Assembly: GCA_934293005.1 (NCBI GenBank)
Contig: CAKQYA010000018.1
Location: 1 to 56,333, forward strand
DNA: 56,333 nt
Direction: 5' to 3'
From: an uncultured Bacteroidaceae bacterium
Lineage (GTDB): Bacteria; Bacteroidota; Bacteroidia; Bacteroidales; Bacteroidaceae
Shown piece by piece: positions 50,241 through 56,333 of this stretch; within the stretch, counting starts at the first letter, position 1; every line of letters starts with the position of its first letter. Position numbers and translations under genes: made by a program. Below the pieces are notes generated by a model. That model searched no databases. It saw only the letters and a list, made by a program, of their open reading frames with translations, and was not told the origin of the DNA.

Positions 50241-50735
50241 CTACCTTTCGTTCAATTCTATCACTTCAAGATCCTTTATTTCCTTGCCGTCAATAATGAA
50301 TCTCACCAATGTGCGCACGGCATGAAAGCCGCTCATGCCAGCTGCACCTGGATTGATGTGCAGCAGGTCAAACACAGGGTCATATTTCACCTTGAGCAGA
50401 TGCGAATGACCTGAAATGAACAGCTGCGGAGGATTTGCTGCAATGTTTTTCCTCACACTCGCATCATACTTGCCTGGATAGCCGCCTATATGCGTCATAA
50501 GCACATCCACATCCTCGCACTTCCATCGAAGCATCTTCGGAAAAGTGTATCTAAAATCACTGCCATCAATATTTCCATACACAGCCCTTAGCATAGCTAT
50601 CTTGTTCAATCGTTCAGCAACTTCCATGGTGCCGATGTCGCCAGCATGCCATATCTCATCGCATTCACCGAAATATTTCACATATCTGTCGTCCCACCAG
50701 CCATGTGTGTCAGACAGCAATCCTATCCGTTTCAT
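50241..50735 (-). CDS. YfcE/MJ0936-type metallophosphoesterase
   Basis: 164 residues. Calcineurin-like metal motifs: GLLSDTHG (D8, H10), WHAGDIG, YGNIDGSD (GNxD), LMTHIGGYPG, and SGHSHLLKVKYD. The small single-domain form matches bacterial phosphodiesterases of the YfcE group, active on artificial diesters with unknown natural substrate. It lies 24 bases after the GH53-type gene on the same strand and may share its transcript. Confidence 0.9.
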   Translation of the reverse strand: MKRIGLLSDTHGWWDDRYVKYFGECDEIWHAGDIGTMEVAERLNKIAMLRAVYGNIDGSDFRYTFPKMLRWKCEDVDVLMTHIGGYPGKYDASVRKNIAANPPQLFISGHSHLLKVKYDPVFDLLHINPGAAGMSGFHAVRTLVRFIIDGKEIKDLEVIELNER

Positions 50736-50759
50736 ATCACGTCACTCACAAAAGAAAGT

Positions 50760-52226
50760 TCATTCAACATTCCACACATCAGCACGTTTGGCAATCTTCA
50801 CGCCATAAGGAAGCGTGCATTCTCTTATCATTCTCTCTTTTGACGTCCACGTGGAGTCGCTGAGATAATAATATTTCAAAGTTTGGTTGTACGACATGTA
50901 TGTCTTGAAGATATACACATCAGTGTCGCCTATGCGTTCCATTGGCAGAATGCTCCACTTTCCTGCACCGTCATCAGTGAAAGAACCTGTGATGTAACCT
51001 TTCTTATTCTCTCCAGCACCGCTCATATCCACTGAGAATGTGACACGCCCATTGTTGTCGTTGAGGAAATCCATGCCTCCATTGAGAAGCACCTCATTGT
51101 TGAAATCAAAGAATGCCGCATTCTCCACACTTGAGCCTACACCCCATCGTGTTCTCTTCTGCGATGACACCCATTCCGGTTCCCACGCAAGCACACCATA
51201 CCCATAATTCTCTTTCATCACACGTTTCAATTCAAGGAAGAAGTGCCTTTGCAGATGAGGGGATGCCACATCCGGCGCAAGCTTTGGCGTAGTGTTGAGA
51301 AGGTTCGGACTCTCGTCATTCCATCGCTTAGTCCATATGCATCCTGTTTCGGACAAGAGCAAGCGCACCCCATATTTCTTGTAAAGATCTGATGCGACAC
51401 GACGCACCTGCTCAATAGAATACACATACAACTGAGGATAATATGACACGCCAAGCACATCAAAGAAGTATAAACCTGCTTCCTTGTAATTATCCATCAA
51501 CTTCAGCACATCAACATTCTCAAGAGCCATACAAAGTACCGACTTCACATCGACGCCACACTTCTTGTTGAAGTCGTTGATAGCCTTGACACTTGCATTG
51601 AGAAGCATCACGTTGCGCTTCACATCAAGCGGGTCCGAATGGTTGCTGTTGAGCACAAGCACGTTCTCATCGCAGTTGGCCCCAATCTGCACAGCTGCAG
51701 GCGTGATGCCACGCTCTTCCAGCTCCATAAGAGTGTTATATGTGTATTTGTACACTGAGTCGGCCATCACTTCAGGCACATTGACAATAGATGTCCATGC
51801 GGCAGGAGCCGTATTCTTCTCAGTCACAGTCCATGAATCGGAATAATACAAATCAATCAGAAGACTCATGCCTGCCGACTGCACACGATGCGCACTTTCA
51901 ACAAGACCCTCCATATTAGCGTGCTTGTCCTTTATCGGACTGTTCCAAAGCCTCAGCTTGACCATATTGGCACCGTATGTCTTGAATATTGAATACACAT
52001 CCATCTCTTCTCCGCCCAATGTATATTTGACACCGATCTTCTCCAATTCGGATGTGTATGAAAGGTCGGCTCCCACATAAAAATTGGCAAGCTCCACGCT
52101 GTCAGCCATGGGGTCTCCTATCCTGTCGCCAAGCATTTCTTCTTTTGTGTCACAGGCAATAAAGGTGATTGTGATAAGGGTAATAAACAAACTCATCCAA
52201 AATACTGATTTCTTACAAGTCTTCAT
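50760..52226 (-). CDS. GH53-type (endo-beta-1,4-galactanase-like) lipoprotein with C-terminal binding-like domain
   Basis: 488 residues from MKTCKKSVFWMSLFITLITITFIAC; the lipobox Cys follows FIA, so it is membrane-anchored and probably surface-exposed. The TIM-barrel core matches GH53: LANFYVGADLSYTSELEK, GANMVKLRLWNSP, GMSLLIDLYYSDSW, DVLGVSYYPQL and the nucleophile region LLLSETGCIW. The usual acid/base motif QVGNE is replaced by VQIGANCDEN, so activity is uncertain. After ~385, RVTFSVDMSGAG... TSKERMIREC resembles the SusE/SusF-like starch-binding fold. Predicted substrate: galactan side chains of pectin, if active. Its promoter is at 52265-52296. Confidence 0.85.
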   Translation of the reverse strand: MKTCKKSVFWMSLFITLITITFIACDTKEEMLGDRIGDPMADSVELANFYVGADLSYTSELEKIGVKYTLGGEEMDVYSIFKTYGANMVKLRLWNSPIKDKHANMEGLVESAHRVQSAGMSLLIDLYYSDSWTVTEKNTAPAAWTSIVNVPEVMADSVYKYTYNTLMELEERGITPAAVQIGANCDENVLVLNSNHSDPLDVKRNVMLLNASVKAINDFNKKCGVDVKSVLCMALENVDVLKLMDNYKEAGLYFFDVLGVSYYPQLYVYSIEQVRRVASDLYKKYGVRLLLSETGCIWTKRWNDESPNLLNTTPKLAPDVASPHLQRHFFLELKRVMKENYGYGVLAWEPEWVSSQKRTRWGVGSSVENAAFFDFNNEVLLNGGMDFLNDNNGRVTFSVDMSGAGENKKGYITGSFTDDGAGKWSILPMERIGDTDVYIFKTYMSYNQTLKYYYLSDSTWTSKERMIRECTLPYGVKIAKRADVWNVE

Positions 52227-52264
52227 ACGCAATATGGTTTGTCATTAAAAATTCTTCCGTCACA

Positions 52265-52296
52265 CAAAGATACATCTTTTAAATACACAAACCAAA
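52265..52296 (-). promoter_or_regulatory. Bacteroidetes-type promoter of the GH53-type gene
   Basis: Minus strand: TTTG (52293-52296), 20-base spacer, TATCTTTG (52265-52272), 39 bases before the start codon. Confidence 0.75.
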
Positions 52297-52460
52297 TAAT
52301 TCATCCGCAAAGTAAAAGCATGCCGCACAGAATATATGCTTTTGGGCTTTCGTTGCCATGACAAGTTTTCAGCCGAAGCTCTCATATATGCCTTGCAGAC
52401 ATGAGGATTATTTAAGATAGTTTAAAGACGGGCCTGCATGTTTAACGCAGATTAAAATCG

Positions 52461-52475
52461 CTGACACATTGTCAG
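52461..52475. promoter_or_regulatory. Palindromic operator-like site upstream of hsp20
   Basis: CTGACA-CAT-TGTCAG, a perfect six-base-arm palindrome ending three bases before the sigma-54-like -24 element. Confidence 0.55.
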
Positions 52476-52478
52476 TTA

Positions 52479-52492
52479 GGCACATCCATTGC
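52479..52492 (+). promoter_or_regulatory. Probable sigma-54 promoter of hsp20
   Basis: GGCACATCCATTGC has the invariant GG and GC separated by exactly ten bases, fitting TGGCAC-N5-TTGC with one mismatch at the first base (A for T). No TAnnTTTG element is seen between here and the gene. Confidence 0.55.
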
Positions 52493-52590
52493 CTTTATAA
52501 TAAAGCAGAAAGGCTGAAGAAAAGGCCCCGCAGACGAGGCAAGCATCGAAGGCCTTTCGAATGAAAAAATGAATGTACAATTAAAAATAA

Positions 52591-52595
52591 GGAGG
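52591..52595 (+). promoter_or_regulatory. Strong Shine-Dalgarno for hsp20
   Basis: AAGGAGG ending at 52595, eight bases before ATG 52604. Such perfect anti-SD matches are rare in Bacteroidetes and stand out from other genes in this window; the site supports the 52604 start over the ATG three bases later. Confidence 0.65.
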
Positions 52596-52603
52596 ATTTT
52601 ATT

Positions 52604-53044
52604 ATGATGCCTACAGTTTATTCAAATCGCAATCAAGGATGGTTCCCTACATTGTTCAATGACATGTTCAACGACAATTGGTTCACATCTAAGGCTTTCG
52701 GCAACACTCCTGCTGTGAACGTTTCCGAGACAGAGAATGAATATAAGATTGAAGTGGCAGCTCCTGGCATGGCAAAGGAAGATTTCAATGTTCACATCAC
52801 TCATGACAACTGCATATCCATCAAGATGGAGAAAAAGACAGAAGACAATGAGAAGGAGAACAAGAAAAACTATCTGCGCCGCGAGTTTGGATACAGCAAG
52901 TTTGAACAGTTGCTCTCACTTCCAGAAAATGCCGACAAGAATGCCATCTCCGCAAAGATGAACAATGGCGTGCTGGTAATAGACATTCCTAAGACCAAGG
53001 AAGAAGAGAAAGAAAAGAAAAACACCTGCATAGAAATCAAATGA
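52604..53044 (+). CDS. Hsp20/alpha-crystallin small heat-shock protein
   Basis: 146 residues. The alpha-crystallin domain runs from ~38 to ~130: VNVSETENEYKIEVAAPGMAKEDFNVHI, the KIEKK-like strand with KKNYLRREFGYSKFEQLLSLP, and the closing NNGVLVIDIPK. The C-terminal CIEIK is an IxI-type tail that docks between dimers in the oligomer. It is an ATP-independent holdase for unfolding proteins. The upstream region carries a palindrome and a sigma-54-like promoter, suggesting stress-specific control; the terminator at 53060-53100 makes the gene monocistronic. Confidence 0.94.
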   Translation: MMPTVYSNRNQGWFPTLFNDMFNDNWFTSKAFGNTPAVNVSETENEYKIEVAAPGMAKEDFNVHITHDNCISIKMEKKTEDNEKENKKNYLRREFGYSKFEQLLSLPENADKNAISAKMNNGVLVIDIPKTKEEEKEKKNTCIEIK

Positions 53045-53059
53045 CATTATATGCTTGAC

Positions 53060-53100
53060 AAGTTCCCCCGAGACATAAAGCTCTCAGGGGAACTTTTTTT
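53060..53100 (+). terminator. Intrinsic terminator of hsp20
   Basis: AAGTTCCCCCGAGA (53060-53073) pairs with TCTCAGGGGAACTT (53082-53095), one mismatch, then a continuous T run. Confidence 0.9.
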
Positions 53101-53281
53101 ATGTCCATACGCATATAAATCACAGCCGATGTATTTATTCTTCCTAAAAAATTTTCAAAAACCACATATTTTACCTAACTTTGTGGCATAATCATCAATC
53201 TGTCCATCAGAACGGAACAGGTATCAGAAGCCTGTTAGGGATAAAGATTCATCACATAATAGAATAAACTCTACACTCACT

Positions 53282-54424
53282 ATGGGAACAAAAAGAAACA
53301 TTGTCATAACAGGCGGAGCTGGTTTCATCGGAAGCCATGTGGTGCGCCTTTTCGTAAACAAGTACCCTGAATACAAAATCATCAACCTTGACAAACTCAC
53401 TTATGCTGGCAACCTTGCCAACCTCAAGGATATAGAAGACAAGCCAAACTATAAGTTTGTGAAGATGGACATATGCGACTTTGACGCATTCTACAAACTC
53501 ATGCAAGACGAGCACATCGATGGCATCATACACCTTGCAGCTGAAAGCCATGTGGACCGTTCTATCAAAGACCCGTTCACTTTCGCCAAGACCAACGTGA
53601 TGGGCACCTTGTCGCTCCTTCAGGCTGCCAAGCTCTATTGGGAGAGCCTCCCGGAAAAATACGAGGGCAAGCGTTTCTACCATATATCTACAGATGAAGT
53701 GTATGGAGCATTGCAGATGACAAACCCAGAAGGCATAGAACCTCCGTTCACCACAACAGCCTCTTCGGGCAGTCACCATCTTGCCTACGGCACAGACTTC
53801 TTCTACGAGACCACTAAATACAACCCCCACTCGCCATACTCAGCATCAAAAGCAAGCTCCGACCATTTTGTGCGCGCCTTCCACGACACTTACGGAATGC
53901 CTACTGTAGTGACCAACTGTTCAAACAACTATGGCCCATATCAGTTCCCAGAGAAACTCATACCGCTTTTCATCAACAACATACGTCACCGCAAGCCTCT
54001 GCCTGTATATGGCAAGGGAGAAAACGTGCGCGACTGGCTATATGTGGTAGACCACGCACGTGCCATCGATGTTATCTTCCACAACGGCAAAGTGGCTGAG
54101 ACATACAACATCGGCGGCTTCAACGAGTGGAAGAACATAGACATCATAAAGGTGGTGATCAACACCGTCGACCGTCTGCTCGGACGCAAGGAGGGCGAAG
54201 ACATGGATCTCATAACATACGTCACTGACCGTCTCGGCCACGATGCTCGCTATGCCATCGACTCTACCAAGCTCCAGAAAGAACTTGGTTGGGAGCCTTC
54301 GCTTCAATTTGAGGAGGGCATAGAGAAAACTGTGAAATGGTATCTTGAGAATGAAGCTTGGATGGACAACATCACAAGCGGTGAGTATGAGAAATACTAC
54401 GACGACATGTACAAGAACAGATAA
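53282..54424 (+). CDS. rfbB: dTDP-glucose 4,6-dehydratase
   Basis: 380 residues, short-chain dehydrogenase fold. NAD site TGGAGFIGSHV (11-21); catalytic STDEVYGAL (Thr-Asp-Glu) and YSASKAS (Tyr, Lys); NNYGPYQFPEKLIPL and GENVRDWLYVVDHARA are substrate-site blocks. It converts dTDP-glucose to the 4-keto-6-deoxy intermediate for dTDP-rhamnose. The usual partners rfbA, rfbC and rfbD are not adjacent here. A -7 element TAACTTTG (53176-53183) lies about 100 bases upstream without a clear -33. It is closed by the terminator at 54497. Confidence 0.95.
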   Translation: MGTKRNIVITGGAGFIGSHVVRLFVNKYPEYKIINLDKLTYAGNLANLKDIEDKPNYKFVKMDICDFDAFYKLMQDEHIDGIIHLAAESHVDRSIKDPFTFAKTNVMGTLSLLQAAKLYWESLPEKYEGKRFYHISTDEVYGALQMTNPEGIEPPFTTTASSGSHHLAYGTDFFYETTKYNPHSPYSASKASSDHFVRAFHDTYGMPTVVTNCSNNYGPYQFPEKLIPLFINNIRHRKPLPVYGKGENVRDWLYVVDHARAIDVIFHNGKVAETYNIGGFNEWKNIDIIKVVINTVDRLLGRKEGEDMDLITYVTDRLGHDARYAIDSTKLQKELGWEPSLQFEEGIEKTVKWYLENEAWMDNITSGEYEKYYDDMYKNR

Positions 54425-54496
54425 GCAGTCTATTTTCACCATCTTAACAGTTTATTCAAAGCACCATCATTGATGGCGCTGTCATATAAGACAGTC

Positions 54497-54547
54497 CTTC
54501 CCTGTAAAGTTGACACTCTAAGTCAACTTTACAGGGAAGAACTTTTT
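54497..54547 (+). terminator. Intrinsic terminator of rfbB
   Basis: CTTCCCTGTAAAGTTGAC (54497-54514) pairs perfectly over 18 bases with 54522-54539, seven-base loop, then AACTTTTT. Confidence 0.92.
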
Positions 54548-54742
54548 CGTTTTGATTGGCACAAAACGTCTGAGAACCCAAAGGGACAAATGTAGTGAAA
54601 TATGTGCAGCAGATAAAAAAAGAGTCATTTAACCCATATTGAAAAGACTTTTAAAAATTTTCTATCTTACTGTATTTCTTTTTGTAACACCACATCATGG
54701 CGGCAAACGTTAAAACACGTGTAATAATAAATCAACAAATAT

Positions 54743-54773
54743 TTTGGACATTCACGTTTTATACATATATTTG
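54743..54773 (+). promoter_or_regulatory. Bacteroidetes-type promoter of the last gene
   Basis: TTTG (54743-54746), 19-base spacer, TATATTTG (54766-54773). The predicted transcript would begin near 54780, so the hairpin 54798-54836 lies at its 5' end. Confidence 0.7.
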
Positions 54774-54797
54774 CAACACTTAACACATAAAACAAAG

Positions 54798-54836
54798 GAG
54801 CCCACTTTAAAAAGGGGCATATTTTAAAGTGGGCTC
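54798..54836. repeat. Perfect 15-base inverted repeat in the leader
   Basis: GAGCCCACTTTAAAA (54798-54812) and TTTTAAAGTGGGCTC (54822-54836) around AGGGGCATA. The same 17-mer GAGCCCACTTTAAAAAG returns at 56259-56275 at the end of the following ORF. Confidence 0.75.
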
Positions 54837-54879
54837 AGTTAATAACGAACCAATGTATAACCACCAAAAACCATCTATT

Positions 54880-56271
54880 ATGAAAAGGAACTATTTGATA
54901 ATGATATTATTGTGCTTCTGCTTCTCTGCTCTGGCACAAAATGTCGTATGGGAAAAGCCATTTGTTGGCTATAGCAGCAACACAGCTCTGACTGTGGAAA
55001 GAATAACAATGACACCACATAAGACATTATTGGAAGTGTCTTTCGGACCAAACAGCGGCATGAGTAAGAAAATCTCAGAACATTCTTTTTTATGTGCTAA
55101 TGGGAAGTATTATCCTGTGAAGAAGGTTTCTTGGAAAGGTGTTGACAAGAAGAAGACGAGAATAAAAGGTAAAAGAGCACATTTTGCAATGGAGTTCTCC
55201 CCTGTTCCGCTTGAAACAGAAGTCATTCATTTTGCGGAGAATCCTTGGGACGAAGGGATGAAACTGTGCAATATACGTAAAACTGCAGACAACACACACA
55301 CCAACATGCCAGCAGGATGGGAAAACGTGGAATATGTCAAAGATGACAGTCTCCCCACCCCTGTATTGTGCGATGATTCAACGGCCATTCATGTGAAGAT
55401 TCTTAATTATGTCCCAGAAGCAGGAAAGATGTTGAACATTAAGTATAGCTCCATAGACAAAGGCTTGTACATTTATTTTAGTCGCTTCCCTATAAATGAA
55501 AAAGGAGAGGCAGAGATACGTTTGCATCCATGCGTCCCACTCACAGTCATGATGGGTATAGGCGAGGCTCCAATGTCGCCTGTGGTCATAGTGCCTGGAG
55601 GAGATCTGTCGGTGTTGCTTGATATGGGAAACGCAAAAGACGAATTTGCCGCAGTAGCATTTAAGGGCACTCTGGCAGAGACAAATTACAAGCTCAATGT
55701 GTGCGGCATGAAGAACATGATTCAGTATAATTACGATACGGCATACTTTGACTCCTTGATGAATAACCCCAAACCAACATGCAGCAATGAAATTTACAGA
55801 TCATTTTACAACAATCGTAGCAAGATTGACGAATTAGAGTCTAAGCCTTTGAGAGATATGCTGTATATCATGAATGCGCGTGAGTGCCTATTTTATGTGA
55901 ATTACATGCAATTATACATGAAAGACAAGGTACGCAAGATTCTTGGCAACAAAGAACTCAACAACAACATAACCATCGATTTGTCACCCTCATGCTTCGC
56001 GTACCACACTGAATCGTATGGCGACATGCTCTTCACTTCGAAATATTGGACTTATTGCCCATTGTTTGCAGATATGACAAACTATTCAGGCACCGATTCA
56101 AAAACAAGGGGTGCCATGTTTATGGCATGGGATTCAATGAACCGCAAATTTGTGCTAAACCAATATAACGAGGATATATTCTATCTGATGAATAATATTT
56201 ACTGCTTCATTAATTACGGTTACTCTCACAATAAAAGGACTTTCGGATCTGCAGACCTGAGCCCACTTTAA
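54880..56271 (+). CDS. Secreted protein, probably the N-terminal part of a TlpA/thioredoxin-family protein, truncated at a repeat
   Basis: 463 residues from MKRNYLIMILLCFCFSALAQN (ATG 54880; signal peptide). The frame extends back to GTG 54829 inside a hairpin and is not used. The N-terminal domain (TLLEVSFGPNSG, FLCANGKYYPVKKVSWKG, FSPVPLETEVIHFAENPWD) resembles the lead domain of large Bacteroidales proteins that carry a C-terminal thioredoxin fold; no CxxC thioredoxin motif is present here. The last residues SADLSPL and the stop codon are encoded by the repeat GAGCCCACTTTAAAAAG, so the natural 3' end has probably been replaced. Family assignment is moderate to low. Confidence 0.6.
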   Translation: MKRNYLIMILLCFCFSALAQNVVWEKPFVGYSSNTALTVERITMTPHKTLLEVSFGPNSGMSKKISEHSFLCANGKYYPVKKVSWKGVDKKKTRIKGKRAHFAMEFSPVPLETEVIHFAENPWDEGMKLCNIRKTADNTHTNMPAGWENVEYVKDDSLPTPVLCDDSTAIHVKILNYVPEAGKMLNIKYSSIDKGLYIYFSRFPINEKGEAEIRLHPCVPLTVMMGIGEAPMSPVVIVPGGDLSVLLDMGNAKDEFAAVAFKGTLAETNYKLNVCGMKNMIQYNYDTAYFDSLMNNPKPTCSNEIYRSFYNNRSKIDELESKPLRDMLYIMNARECLFYVNYMQLYMKDKVRKILGNKELNNNITIDLSPSCFAYHTESYGDMLFTSKYWTYCPLFADMTNYSGTDSKTRGAMFMAWDSMNRKFVLNQYNEDIFYLMNNIYCFINYGYSHNKRTFGSADLSPL

Positions 56272-56275
56272 AAAG
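56257..56275 (+). repeat. Second copy of the GAGCCCACTTTAAAAAG repeat
   Basis: CTGAGCCCACTTTAAAA (56257-56273) is the exact reverse complement of 54822-54838, and its forward form matches 54798-54814. It contains the stop codon of the last gene. It may be an element end or a recombination site. Confidence 0.6.
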
Positions 56276-56333
56276 TAAGGCCTGTTTAAAATGTTTATAT
56301 TTCACGAAAATAATCTCTGCTTTATGCTGTTAT

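Larger units (their letters stand above)
52227..52603. other. Divergent regulatory region between the GH53-type gene and hsp20
   Basis: It holds the GH53 promoter (52265-52296), a palindrome (52461-52475), a probable sigma-54 promoter (52479-52492), an AAAGGCC/GGCCTTT stem around 52520-52560 in the hsp20 leader, and a strong Shine-Dalgarno. No ORF was recognised. Confidence 0.6.
54425..54879. other. Intergenic and leader region before the last gene
   Basis: It contains the rfbB terminator (54497-54547), a promoter (54743-54773) and the 54798-54836 hairpin. Otherwise A/T-rich; no ORF. Confidence 0.55.

Overview
The window looks like a chromosomal segment from a Prevotella/Segatella-type member of the Bacteroidales. 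The evidence is gene content and signals seen directly: GldH, an S46 dipeptidyl-peptidase, a porin, a BspA-type leucine-rich-repeat protein, a GH10/GH43/xylulokinase xylan cluster, and many promoters of the Bacteroidetes form TTTG-N19/20-TAnnTTTG. Shine-Dalgarno sequences are mostly absent. No rRNA, tRNA, CRISPR array, phage or intact transposase was seen. Most genes are housekeeping, at conventional length.

Layout. 1-1850: 3' part of a GC-rich outer-membrane beta-barrel gene. 2128-6885 (minus): holB, ricT-like gene, gldH and a TrmH-type methyltransferase, preceded by metF. ridA (plus) diverges from metF. 7710-16463 (minus): S46 peptidase, flippase, speA, aroK, topA, with a palindromic MITE-like element between topA and aroK. 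17020-22557 (plus): xylo-oligosaccharide use (GPH symporter, secreted GH10 xylanase, signal-less GH43, xylulokinase), so the model is secreted cleavage, import, cytoplasmic debranching or hydrolysis, then xylulose phosphorylation. 22669-26719 (minus): a secreted unknown, a porin and a sialate/acetyl esterase. 26967-27899: EamA transporter behind a structured, terminator-bearing leader. 28341-34083 (minus): lrgB-lrgA, pncC-like gene, alkaline phosphatase, ruvB, U32 protein. 34221-36109: BspA-like LRR gene with a translationally coupled small membrane ORF. 37060-38265: THUMP-like methyltransferase.

38514-44520 (plus): mnmG, apt, uvrC, dtd, deoC. Two perfect ParB/parS palindromes lie on either side of apt. 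With mnmG, a gene often found near oriC, they suggest that this part lies in the origin-proximal, segregation-loaded region of the chromosome. 44809-50735: polyprenyl synthetase, polA, a secreted EEP-family protein and a YfcE-type phosphodiesterase. 50760-52226: GH53-type lipoprotein with a non-canonical acid/base region. 52604-56271: Hsp20 with a probable sigma-54 promoter, rfbB, and a secreted protein that appears C-terminally truncated at a 17-bp repeat also present in inverted orientation upstream of its start.

The least ordinary content is intergenic. At least four families of short dispersed, often palindromic repeats recur between genes: A, consensus near ATTATGANCACCTACTTA; B, near CTAATGACCGATTTGGGTTA; C, a longer element ending in B; and D, GATACTTG hairpins. 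No single new multi-gene system was identified. The best candidates for new biology are these repeats, the inverted-repeat-flanked terminal gene, the leader RNA upstream of the EamA transporter, and the parS pair.
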